DNA of 64,000 bases from Chrysomallon squamiferum (lineage: Eukaryota; Mollusca; Gastropoda; Neomphalida; Peltospiridae): NCBI GenBank assembly GCA_012295275.1, contig CM022674.1, positions 6,543,936-6,607,935 on the forward strand, read 5' to 3'. Below the pieces are notes generated by a model. That model was given only the letters and a program-made list of their open reading frames with translations. It was not told where the DNA came from and ran no database searches. Both the position numbers and the translations under genes were made by a program. This document shows positions 1 through 13,300 of this stretch, piece by piece (position 1 is the first letter of the stretch; each line of letters opens with the position of its first letter).

Positions 1-59
<59 letters not shown>
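1..59. repeat. (AG)n microsatellite
   Basis: This is a pure AG dinucleotide run at the left window edge, so its true length is unknown. Confidence 0.97.
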
Positions 60-66
<7 letters not shown>

Positions 67-1857
67 TGTATAATTACATATATTTTGCTGTTGTAATGAA
101 AAATAAAAATGAAAAAAAAAAAAACTCGGTAAATTCTCAAAATAGCATCTTTCAGCTTTTAATAATGCAACATTTCGAAAGCTGACATACTCATCTGATT
201 TTATTTTTCATTTTTATAATTATTATTATTATTATCATCATTATCCATTTTTTTTTTTTTTTTTTTGCGGTTTTTCTCTCCAAAAGAAATTCTGAGAGGC
301 TAAATTTAGTGAGAAATCCTCAGCTAATCTTATATCTGAAATAGGGCGGAGATTAAAAGTGGATTTTATTCAAAATGTTTCAAAAAGAATATTAATCAAA
401 TCAGAACTTCAATGAAGAACAAGGAGTGGTTTTAACAAAAATTTATTTTTAAAACAATTAGACTAACATCAATTTTTTTTTTTAATTATTATTATTTCTT
501 AACATTAAAAATAATGTAACCTTTACAAAAATAAAATAAATTAATATTTTTACGGATTAATGTAAAATTAGAAAAAAAGAATATTAAAGTACTTGAGATA
601 ACGTTTATGTAGGTAGATAGTTAAGTGATTGTGTGAAATATGTAAAAAAAAATTATGTATATGAATATATTTGCGAATGTATGCATTATGCGTGCATGTA
701 TGTTTGTGTGTAAGAAAGTATTTGTTTATATATCTATATATGTGTGTGTGTGTGTCTATATGTATATGTATATATACACATACAGATGTGTTGTGTATGT
801 GTATATGCACATACACTTTTGAATGTGTGAATGCATTTCATGTATGAAAATATGTATAACTGAATGCATATATGAATGTGGGACACATTTATTTTTGAGG
901 GAAACTTGTATTAGGCATGTTTGTATTTGGGAATTAATCTGTGTGTGTGTGTGTGCGTGCGTGCCTGCGTGGGTGCGTGTGTGTGTGATAATAAAACAAC
1001 ATGAATTACGAAAGTGAGAAAGAAAAAAGTATAAAAAAAAAAAAAAAATAAAATAAAAGAAACAAAAAACAAGAGAAAAGAGATACAACAAACAACAAAA
1101 TTATCAACAAAACATATTTAATATTTATGCAAGGCAAATATAACAAAATATTGTTACCATCACCAAACGTATGACAAATTATAAATTGACGTAGTTCAGT
1201 ACTTACGAAATAACTAAATATTGCATCAGTCCAACTGAACCTTTTCAGCCATAACCACATCACTTGGTATTGTGTGAACAGAATCATGTATGTAACATGG
1301 ATTTGTTCATATTTATACAAATTCTTATATGTATACAGACACATGGAAACATGGATACCCAGATCCACACGCGCACACACACGTATATAAATATAAATAT
1401 ATATATGAACACACACACACACACAGACACATACAAAGATGTATATAAACAGATAAACACAAACACACACAGACGTTTATGTATGTGAGAGACAGACAGC
1501 GCCAAACTTTATTTTGAACTACTGCTATTGAGACAGTAATGATGACCAACATTTATTTATGTTTTTTATACTATATCTTACCATCAACATTTTCTTCATA
1601 ATCATCCACTTCATCATTATACAAATCCCTGTTTTGAATTCTGATTTCTTAAAATAGTGAACCTTTTCATAATATTAATTTTACAATTTGATGTAACATC
1701 AAAATAGACCAAAAGAAACAAACAGGATCTTTATCATAATCACCATAACCACCGTCATCATCACCATCATCATCATCATCATCACTATCATCATCATCAT
1801 CACCATCACTATCATCATCATCATCATCTATGAATTATTCTAGCAGAATCTCCACAA
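60..1857. other. 3' flank of the WD40 gene; no gene seen
   Basis: AT-rich sequence with TG/CA-rich patches near 740-990 and 1370-1470, and a TCA-repeat patch at 1755-1830 that abuts the WD40 stop codon. The 3' UTR of the minus-strand gene must lie here. An AATAAA on the minus strand near 1551-1556 is a possible polyadenylation signal, but such hexamers are common in DNA this AT-rich. Confidence 0.55.
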
Positions 1858-2104
1858 CTACAACAACACGCACCACGACAACCAGTTGTTACTCTGTTGC
1901 TGCTCATTCTGTGCTCCTCCAACGTCACTGACATCATCATCAACATCACCATCATCGTCGTCGTCATCGCCATCCACTTCACTGACCTCTGCCTCGGATT
2001 CTTCATCCGAGTCCTGTCCTGGCCGTGCAAGACTTGACAAGTATTTAGGTTGTAACAGTGAAACGCCATCATCATCGTCGTTGTCGTATCTATCACTATC
2101 AGGT
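1858..2104 (-). CDS. WD40 gene terminal exon: acidic tail ending in CVLL
   Basis: The acceptor (CTCAG) lies at 2105-2107 and the exon phase fits exon 11 exactly, because AG plus A makes an Arg codon. The 81 residues run from PDSDRYDNDDDD through an Asp/Glu-rich stretch with six consecutive Asp, then a polar segment, and end SNNWLSWCVLL before TAG at 1858-1860. C-V-L-L fits the CaaX box, and a final Leu favours geranylgeranylation by the known rule. The exon is separated from exon 11 by 8 kb, so an alternative 3' end for the gene cannot be excluded. Confidence 0.7.
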
Positions 2105-2730
2105 CTGAGGTCAAGAGAGAAAGAAAAATATATTATTTAAAAAAAAAAAAAACGAAAAATATTGAAAATAAAACATATTGTTTTGGGGGGCGGTTTGGGG
2201 ATTTTTTTTATTTTATTATTTTTATTTTTTTATACTGTATATGATTTAAAAGAATTACCTAAATTCATAAATTATATATATATATATATATATTCTTATT
2301 ATTTAAGTTTATTAAGTAAAATTTTTAAAACAAATTATGTTATCTATGTTCATGAATAAAATATTAAAATACAGAAATTTCTGAATTAAATTAAATTTTA
2401 GAAAGATAAGAATATACACTTCATTAAAAAAAAAATATATATATATCTGAATGAAAGGTTAAAAGTTTCATTATTACTTCATAAGAAAATAATAAGATTT
2501 ACTTTATGCAAAAGGTACAGTAATAATGAAATAACAATATTGTTATGTATTGTCGTTTTTAAACCAGTTAATTTAATGGAAATACATGTAAGCAACAAAG
2601 AAAAGTAACCCATCCATACATTGTTTCAGTAACATAAAATAATTTTACAAAACCAATAATTGGCTGTTTATAGAACAAATTTAGTGTTATCTGTGTGTTT
2701 GTTTGCATGTATGTGTGTGTGTGTTTTATC

Positions 2731-2767
<37 letters not shown>

Positions 2768-2787
2768 GTGTGTGTGTGTGTGTGTGA

Positions 2788-2845
<58 letters not shown>

Positions 2846-3283
2846 GATAGTTTCTAAAATCATATTTGTTGATATCTATTAAATATGTAAATTCAAATCA
2901 ACATCTATTAAATAAAATATAAATATATGTTTTATATATTCTACATATAATCATTATTATTATCATTATTGTTATTGATATTATTGTTGATGTTACTGTT
3001 AATATCACTATTATTATTACTGTTGTTGCTGTTATTTATATTGCTGTTGTTGTTATTACAGTTTGTTGAAGATTTACAAGAAAGAACAAAAGAACAAAAG
3101 AAGTTTTAAGAAAGATTACGTCTCTCTGTTACTTTATCAGAAAATCAGGTTTATAGGTTTTCAACACAACTAGAAGATGGGAAAATAGGTCACTCTGTCT
3201 CTTACTGTCTTTCTCCTTTGTATTATTCTCTCTTACTTTTTTTCACTACCTCTGTCTTGCTCAGTGTCTCTTTCTCTCCAAAA

Positions 3284-3341
<58 letters not shown>

Positions 3342-3569
3342 TGTTTTAAAGTTTATTGTTATATAAAAAGAGATGCAGTGGTTAGTAAAACATATACAGA
3401 TTCATTTAAACTGTTCATTATTAACTAAATACATTAAGATACTATCAACTGGTTTCATTGATTCAGACATACAGACATATGTACATACATACATACATAC
3501 ATACATATAAACATACAGGCACTCATACAACACATACAACATATATACATACATACATACATACTTACA

Positions 3570-3607
<38 letters not shown>

Positions 3608-3761
3608 CCTATGTGATGAATAAACACACATAGTGAGAAAGTTATTTTGATAGGAAATATATAAATAAATTATAATTTAAAAAACAATAATATTGTATAA
3701 TAAATGATGAGTCAGTTGATTCAACTGATTAATATTTAATTAATTTTTAAAATTAATTCCT

Positions 3762-3801
<40 letters not shown>

Positions 3802-4354
3802 GCATAAGTAGTAGTAATGATAGTAAAATGAAAAAATAATAGTAGCAGTAGTTAATTACCATCATCATCATAATCATAATAAATAACAAAAATAAATAAA
3901 AATAATAAATACTTTACATCCTAAACTATTTCTCGTATATCATAAAAAAAAAAAAGAATAGAAAAGAAAAGTTAACGTTATAATAACAATCAATTAAATT
4001 TTTAAAATAAATAAATATAAAAATAAAATAAAATAAAATAATAATAATATCGCCGCATGCCAATAACCTCATCATCAGTCAGAATAACCTTGAATAACTT
4101 TGAATAGAGCCTGTAGCCAAATACTTCGTTTTGATTGGTTCCTTTGTGTGTTCTAAAAATAGACCGTGACACGGTGACCCGCTTGGCTCACTGCCCCATA
4201 TTAACATGCCTGTTGGGTGCACCGACCTTCGTTTTCTATCGGCAAATCGACCTCAGAATGTGAAATTAGGATCTTTATAAATTATTCATGGAAAGTGTGT
4301 TATTGTTGTCATGTAGCGAAATGCTGACTTTATTATTTATAAAATTAATGAAAT

Positions 4355-4436
<82 letters not shown>

Positions 4437-5303
4437 GATGACGTAACTGTTTTGGTATTTGAAATTACTGCGAGTCTGCTGTTTGGGTTTGACAAATGAA
4501 TGATTTATGACAAGATATTTATACAGGGTAAATATTTCGATAAATACTATACTAAACAACACTGTAATGTACAGAAGAAATAATGAAAGAAAGAAAGAAT
4601 AGCATTGAGTCAATGCTTAGCAGAATTAATATTTAAATACATGCAGTACTGGAGGAATCGGGGGGGGGGACAAAAAAAGAAGAAAAAGAAAAAGAAAAAA
4701 AAAAAAAAAAAAAAAAAGCCAGGGCAAGAAATCAAAACAGAAAAAAAAAAAAAGAAGGTGCAATATGTTAATTTTTTAACTAAATACAATAACATGATAT
4801 ATATATATAATTATATTGTCTATTTATTATATATATAATAAATAGACAATATAATTAAATTTTCATCTATAATTTATTACTTTTCAAAAAGATCACATGT
4901 AGGTGTGCGTGTTTAAAATTTCAAAGGCAAAAAAACGAAACATTAAAATGAATAATAATAATTATAATTATCTTAAAAAAAATAAAATAATAAAATAACG
5001 AAATAAAAAATCCAGCTATTTAATTCACCCTAAATGTATACTGGCCCGTCCCGTACTGGCCCGTCCCGTCAAAAAAAAAAAAAAAAAAAAAAAAATCAAT
5101 ACGCCAACTAACATTATGGCGTGGCAGTTAACCTTTTTTGCAAGTCTGTATATTACGTTCTGAAAATAAAACACTAGAAATAGACCAAGCACTTCGTGGT
5201 TTCTCTCAGTCAAAAGAGAATACCAGTCAAGATTTTCATCATACAAAGAAAGAACCTTGATAAATAAATGAGATCCACTTGGACAAATGCCAATTTACTC
5301 ATT

Positions 5304-5334
<31 letters not shown>

Positions 5335-7876
5335 CTGTCTAGCTTACGCAATTGAAAATGAATGTAGCCCAGTCTGATGTAATATGTATGTAACTACATC
5401 TGCGTGTGCTCATCTATATATTTATCTGTCAGTCTGTTTGTGCATGTTATTTTTGTGGGGGTTTAATTTAAAAATTTTAAATATATATATTGTTGTTGTT
5501 CTTTTAATTTAGGGTTGTTTTGGGAATTTTGGAGTAGACTGGGGTTTTTTTTTTTTTTGTTTTTTTTCCTTACATTTTCTTATATTTATTTATTTTATTT
5601 AATTATTTATTTTTTTTTTTTTTTTTTCTTTGATAATAAATTGAGTGAATTTTTTATTTTGTAATTGTACATAAAAAAATAATAATAATAGTAGACAGTA
5701 ACAGAAATAATAATTAAGAATGAAAGAGAGAAAAGGAAAAGAGAAATGAAAAAGAAAATTCTTGAACAACATTCACACATTTATATACATCATCTTAAAC
5801 AAATTCATTACAAATTACATAACTAAATGAAAATTTTACTTCACAGATTTTTACGGAATGTGTAACAATTATATTCTCCTTTCTCTACTCAGACTATTTA
5901 ACAATAACATGAAGAAGAAATAAAAAATACAAATTTAAAAAAAAAATATAGAAAAGAAAGTGAGACTGATAAAGAAAACAGGAATATTAATCAGACGAGT
6001 CTACGAGGCTGATAAGTCTAATTTAATTAGTCTTGATAAATCCAGACTCTTTCTCGCTTAGATCAGTCTGGGTCAATCTAGACTAATTTAGACTAATTTA
6101 ATAATAATAATAATAATAATAATAATTGTGATAGATTACAATCACTAGTTTTATCCTTAAATCCTCTTTTTTTTTTAAATTTTGTTTCTTGCCATTATTA
6201 AAGAATAATGCAATACTCAAGTTTAAAAAAAAAAAAACAGACAATATTTGTCCTTGAAACAAAGGTCATGTCTCAAACCAATGGATACTTAAGTTAATTT
6301 TTTCTTCTTTTTTTCCATAAATCTGAATAAAAAAAAATAAATAAAAAAAATAAAAAATACAGACTGAATAAATGAATTTAAAAAAAAAAAGTAAAACAGA
6401 ATTAGAAGTGATCTTTTAAAAACTATAAGCCAGAAATAGGAACTAACAAGCAGTGATACAGACACAAATAAATATTTAAAATGAGAGAGAAAAATAAAGA
6501 AAATAAAACTGTCTGTATTACAGATAGTGTCAGCTAATCCTGTTATGCAGATTTCCTTATACATGAAAAAAGATAAGTTGGTAAGTGTTCACATAAAATA
6601 ATCATTCTCTCTTCATCATCATCATCATCAACATCAAAGTGATTTCTACCATTATTAGTATATCATAAACATACTAGTCATCATTCTTACTTTTATAATC
6701 ATCATCATCATTATCTTAACTATTGACACTATAACCATCACAATCATCATCAATATTTCTAGTATCATTATTACATAATCATTACATTTTCATTGCTGTT
6801 ATTGCCACCATCATCATTACCATAGTTATCATTACCCTAATTATAGGTTTCATCATCTCATCAATTTTCATTATCCTGATCAATAATTTTCTGCATTGTT
6901 CACTATCCTCATCATCAGTTTATATCATCCTTATCATCACTTTTCATCATAAGCATAATCAGTTTTCATCATTATAATTATAATTATCACTTTTCATCAT
7001 CCTGAAAATTGGTTTTCATCATTCCAATCATATTTTCATCATCCCAATCATTCTGATCATGCGTTTCAACATCATGATCATCTGTTTTCATCACGTTTCA
7101 ACACTGTGATCATCTCTTTTCATCATGTTTCAACACTGTGACCATCTCTTTTCATCATCCTAATCAGTCTCAACATTGTGATCGTCTACTGTCATCATCC
7201 TATTTTATCATCTTATTTCATACTGCCCAACAAATGACAGAGGGCAAACACGTCTATACAAAAAAAACTTAATTACAGTATGAAACATTAACATTACAAT
7301 TAACATTATTAATCACAATAAGCATTGTTTGCAAATAATCCTTTGTGGGCAGTGTCTTCTGTAACTGGAGTAATGTGGCTGAAGTTATATATATTCTCAG
7401 GTCCAAGTACATGTGCTGTCAAAAGAGGTTTATGTAATCTGTTCTTACAAAAACGGAAATAGAGATAACCTGAGACATCTAAAGTCATTAATTGTAGAAT
7501 ATTTAAAGATGAGTTTAAATTACAATATTACCTGTTACAGATGCCAGCAAAAACTGCTATAACATTGTGTAATTTCAGAACCAGTAATTTCAAACTTCCT
7601 GAAGAAACTGGTAAACAGTTCTGTATTGAAACAGAAGATAGAATTTGTCATTTGTGAAATTCTGATATTGGTGACAGTTCAACTGTTTCTGACTTTACTT
7701 CTTTATTTATCTTTGACAGAAATAAATATATATTATTATCCATTTGGACCAAATGCAATAATATATCAACGTTTATTTCTGACAACAAGAAAAATCACTT
7801 CTGTTTAAACTTTCACAATTTTTACAAATTGTCACTGAGAGAGTCAGTCTTCCCAGTTAAATAATAATTAATATGT

Positions 7877-7909
<33 letters not shown>

Positions 7910-9665
7910 CTTGTTGTGTGGGCTGTTTGTTTGTCTGTATATGAGTGTGGATATGCGTGTATGAGTGTGTGTCTGTGTGTATACGAGTGTGTGAAAGTGT
8001 TTGTTGGTGTATGCAAGTGTGTTGTTGTTTGTATATTTATGTGGGTGTATGTATGTGTGTATATATGTGGGAGTGTGTTTGGTCTCTTATTTGTGTTTAT
8101 GTTCAGGTGAAATGTCATACTTATTAATCATTAACCTTTAATTAACAACCTTATATTCACCATTTCATTTATTTTTCTTCTCTCAGCCTGTAACAACTTG
8201 CTAATTATTTACCTGCTGTAAGGTGCTAATTAGTTACCTCTAACCCAATTACCTGATCTTCATAATTATATGTATGTTTATCTATGTCCTTTCTAGGATG
8301 GTATTTTATTGCCGTTAATATTGTTGTTGTTGTTGTTTTTATTATTACCATTATTATTATTGATTTTGATCTTTCTATTGTTGTATTTGCTATTTTTTTT
8401 TTGTTATTGTTATTATTTATCAATGATTATCAAAACAAAAAGTTTTACTTTAATTTAATTTACAGTACAGTATATCCATGAAAATAATTAAATGAGAAAG
8501 ACAAGAGAGTCAAACACAGTGAAAACAACAATAAAAACACAAACAAAACCCCCAGATTCATTGAAAATGAAATATAGACTGACAGAAAAAAATCAATACA
8601 AACATTACACACACCTACATGCATTCATGCAAACATACACAAACACATGTAGACATACACACATGTACAAATGTTTTTAACTATTAACATTTTGACTGAC
8701 TGTTTTGCTGATGGTACATAAAGAAGTTAAAACAGTTTAACAACTGTACATCATAAAGAGTTCACTTTAATTTGATTAAAACAGAAAGGATTATAACACT
8801 GTGTTTGCAGCAACCTGATAAATTGAGAAAATCAAACTCAAAAATTTGGGTTTAAAATTGTTTGAAATGTATAAATATTTTAATTTTACAATATTACATT
8901 TTTTTAAATTTTCTTTTTATTAATGTCTGTGTGTGTGTTTTACTGAAAGTATTATAAATCTGATAGCAAAGTATTTGATTTTAGACTCTCTTCAAATTTT
9001 TGCTGTCTCTTTCAAAGGGTCAAAAATAAAGACTGAACATGAAGATACTTCTAATGATCATTTGCAACAAAGGGACATAACTACATCATTTTGTGACCAA
9101 AACTGCAGCTGTGAGGTGAAAATCTATCTGATTTAGGAAATGTGTATTTTAACCAGTTGAGATTCCTGTGTTTTATTAAATTTGTATTTTAAACTGTTGA
9201 GATTCCTATGTTTTATTAAATTTGTATTTTAAACTGTTGAGATTCCTATGTTTTAAATTTGTATTTTAAACTGTTGAGATTCCTATGTTTTATTAAATTT
9301 GTATTTTAAATTGTTGAGATTCCTGTGTTTTATTAAATTTAATTTTGCACAATATTGTCAGTTTTAGTGGAAATACTGTCAATAGAATACTGTTTAATAA
9401 TCCTATAATATATTTGGATAGGTTATGAATTTACAACATAAGAACAAACAAAAAATCAATTTTATGGCATAACTAACATGTTATATTTCATTTCTATATT
9501 TGTTGTTTGTTTTAAGTTTTTTAGCTGTTGTATTTATCATATGCTAAAACAAAAACAAAAACAAAACAAATCAATAGAAAAATGTCAGAAAATGATATAA
9601 CTTTAAATATATATATTTATTTTATCAAACTGACTTTTTTTTTTTAATTTGTGGCTATGGTATCA

Positions 9666-9708
<43 letters not shown>

Positions 9709-10363
9709 GGGTGTGGTAAATAACATGATAAACAGATCTTTTGTTACATTACTAATCATACTCCTAATTCTGCTGAAATAAATGTAAATAACAGATAAAT
9801 GTATATTCATTTGGGATTCACATTGCATTTATTAACTTGCCTATGTCACTGACATCCAAAAACACCATATGTTTTACTAAGAGATGTATAACATAAGAAT
9901 ATATATAATATGCTGACTTCTATTTGGGGGAAAACAAATGTCCTTTATCACCTATATTATTTTTGTCAGCTATTTAAAAATGTAATTATATCAGTGTTTT
10001 AAAACAATCAAACAAATGTACGCACAAACAAACAATTATAGAGACAGAGAAAGAAGGAAGAACTATGATTTTTTTTTTTTTTTAAAGGTGTAAATATAAT
10101 GCATTTTAAAGCACACACACACACACACACACAGACACACAACACACACACACACAGACAGACATGTGTACTCACCTGTGAGGTAAAATTTCCCACAGTT
10201 TTAGTTCATCTCCACCAGAAATAACTAACGTATTTCCTGATTTTAACTTTGTACATGAAACACACAAAATTCTGTTTGTTTTCTCATCATCCAAACTAGC
10301 CAAGTAGTCTCCCCTTGGAAGGGATCGAACTGAAAATCAAGTATTTAAAGTTTTTGTATTATT

Positions 10364-10396
<33 letters not shown>

Positions 10397-13300
10397 ATTA
10401 TTATTTTTTTTTTTTCATTGGTTACATCATCAAGATTGTTATAAGTTATTATTCCACACCTCCGAAGAGATAAAAATAACAATTTTTCTTCCTTTCATAC
10501 TTTCATACTTTATTGTTAACAAAGATTGGTCTCCATTTCCAATAAAAGAACTATTTAAACTATACTGCACCCACATTAAATGCCTGAACAAAAAAGCCTA
10601 ATTCAAAAATGTCAAGTACTCAACTTTTTATAAAATGTCTATTAAATAATTAAAAATTGTAATTATTATTGTAATTAAAATACTTACTGTTGATGTAGCT
10701 GCGGCCAACGTCGATGTCGTAGCTGGATGCAATGAGAAGTTTGTTCATACAGCACAGGGCGTCTGTTGATGCAAAATCTTCTGTGTGGTTTGGAAGCTTT
10801 CTTGCCACACCTTGAAAGGAAACAAACTAATCAAAATTAAAATTAAAATTAAAATTAAAATAATTAAATGTTACAATTCCATTCAGTTCAGATCGAATAC
10901 TGAATTAAAATAAAATAAAATAATAAAATGTGGTTTGGAAGCTTTCTAGCCACACCTTGAAAGGCAAACAAACTAATTAAAATTAAAATTAAAATTAAAA
11001 TAATTAAATGTTTATGTTACAATTCCATTCAGTTCAGATCGAATGAAATCAAGTGAATACTGAATTAAAATAAAATAAAATAAAATAAAAATAAAGAGGT
11101 ATATAAGTAAAAAAAAAAAAAAACAACAAAAAAAACAAACAAAAAAAACACAACAATAATAATTTAGAAATAGTTACTGAAAAAGTGACACAAAAACAAT
11201 TTCCAATTTTATAAAAGGTTAGAGAAAACGACGAGTCAGTCTTTGTAGTTAACACAAATAATTTTAAATTTTTTTGTGTGTGTGTTTATATATATATATA
11301 TATCAGTAATTAAAATTAACCTGTCTCAAAAAAACACAGGATTGACCTTTGGTAACCTTTCACAGAAATAGATTCTGTGGTGTTGTTAACGTTTACTCAT
11401 TTAAATTTATCATCATCATCATCATTACTATGATTATCTTTAATTTCATTATTGTTGTTGGTGCTGTTATTATAATTATCATTATTACTGTTATTATGAT
11501 TATGATTATCATTATTCGTGGTACTGCTGAAAATATCTTTATCATTATTCTATTATTATAATTGTCTTCATTATTATTATTGTTGTTAATGTTTTGTTAT
11601 AATTATTTTTATTACCATTACTATATTTATTACTGTTGTCATTATAATTATTTTTTTCACATTATTGCAGATACTGGTGATGGTGTTATTATTATCATTT
11701 TCACCTTTCTTCCAATCAAGAACTTTAATATTGACTGCATCGTCGCCAAAAAATATCTTCTGGTCACTGACATCGAAGCTGTGAATGTTTCTTGGTGTCA
11801 GACTCATGCCTGACGTTGATCTGACATTCTCCGACACAAACACACAAGACAGCTGCCACTGTCGTACAACATGAATTTTAATAACTCCATCAGCAGAAGA
11901 GCTGTAAATGTTTTCATTCTCCATCTGTGAAAAACAAATAAATAAACACACAAAAAAAAAAAATAATAAAATAAAATACTGTATACTGAAATAAAATTTA
12001 TTTATAAGTTTAATTTTTGATTCTATTAAAAAAATTATAATAATATTAATAATGATGATGATGAAGATGATAACAACAAGAAAATTATTATTGGGTTGAA
12101 CAGTTGTTCTGTAGTAAAAAATTTTTGATTTTTACACACTTTAAAAAAAAAGATATTTGAGACAAACACTCCAAATACTTAATAATGATTTAAGATGAAA
12201 ACAAAAAGAAGAATTATATTATAAAACAAAATAAATAATAATAATAATAAATAAATAAATAAATAAATAAATAAATTGAAAAGTCATACTGAGGACTCAG
12301 GCTTAGTATAACATTTCACATCACTCCTTCAATGCCATCAACATTATCACAGCTACCTATCAAAATCCAAGATAATTAAGCCATTAATGTTGTTACTACT
12401 ATCCTTGTAGCTGTTGAATATTTTAATAAAATTTTTGTCAACTGGGATAAAAGCATAAAATTTCATAAAAATAGGAAAAGTAATTTCAATTAAAAAAATT
12501 TTTAAAATGTTTTGTTAATGCTACTCCAAATGGTGATGGATGAGAAATCAGGCTATAAATAACTTACTTTAAGACCTGTGATTGCCTCATTGTGAACACA
12601 GGATGATTGTTTATTGATGCCCTCTACCAAGTCCCATAACTCTAATTTCCCTCCATCTGAAAAATAAAGTGACCAATCAGAGATAATTTTGCTGTTTAAT
12701 CACTAAAACATCTTGTAAAATGAAAAATCAACAACAAAAAACAAAAAAAGATAAAAAAAACAATTTAAAAAAAGAAAAAAAATTGAAATAATAATAACAG
12801 TAGTAATAATAGTAATAATTAAAATAATCAAATTTCAAAGAAAATAAATTATAAAGTTAAAAGATTATTAAGAAAAGATAAAGAAAACTTTTTCTAATCT
12901 GAACACATTAATTTGAAAATTAAGACTCACCTGTTCCAGTGATAACCATGTTGTCCTGGTTGAAAGTCAGTTTAGCAACGGGGTTGAATGTATACACTGA
13001 CTGCAGAATTTCTCCTGAAGCAACAAACACACCAACCGAAAAATATTAACTTCTGTTAAGTCACTACAACAAAAATTATAAAATATTCTGTCTGTCTGTA
13101 AAGCACATTTTTCTCTTTTTGTTTCAGTCTTATTACATAACATTTATATTGTGATTGTTCTTTAAATTTATCTCTCAAATTTGTTTCAATATATTTAAAA
13201 AAATGCAATAATGAAATGAGAGAAAACAAAAAGAAATTAAATTTAAAAAAAAACAGGACTTGAATGGAGGAAATCATAAAAGAAGAAAAGCCTCAGTGTA

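Larger units (their letters stand above)
2105..10175 (-). other. 8-kb last intron of the WD40 gene
   Basis: There is no convincing coding sequence on either strand. It holds microsatellites (TG/AG, ATT, GA, TA), a perfect 50-bp palindrome at 4808-4857, a less AT-rich island at 4050-4270, a TCATCA-type minisatellite near 7000-7200, a low-repeat stretch at 7320-7640 and a 42-bp minisatellite at 9137-9350. Confidence 0.7.

Noticed and set aside
4050-4270. tRNA gene in the less AT-rich island
   Set aside because: No cloverleaf with paired acceptor stem, nor A and B box pair at proper spacing, could be found.
8933-9136. 67-codon plus-strand frame in the WD40 gene intron
   Set aside because: No recognisable domain, AT-driven composition, and antisense to a spliced gene intron.
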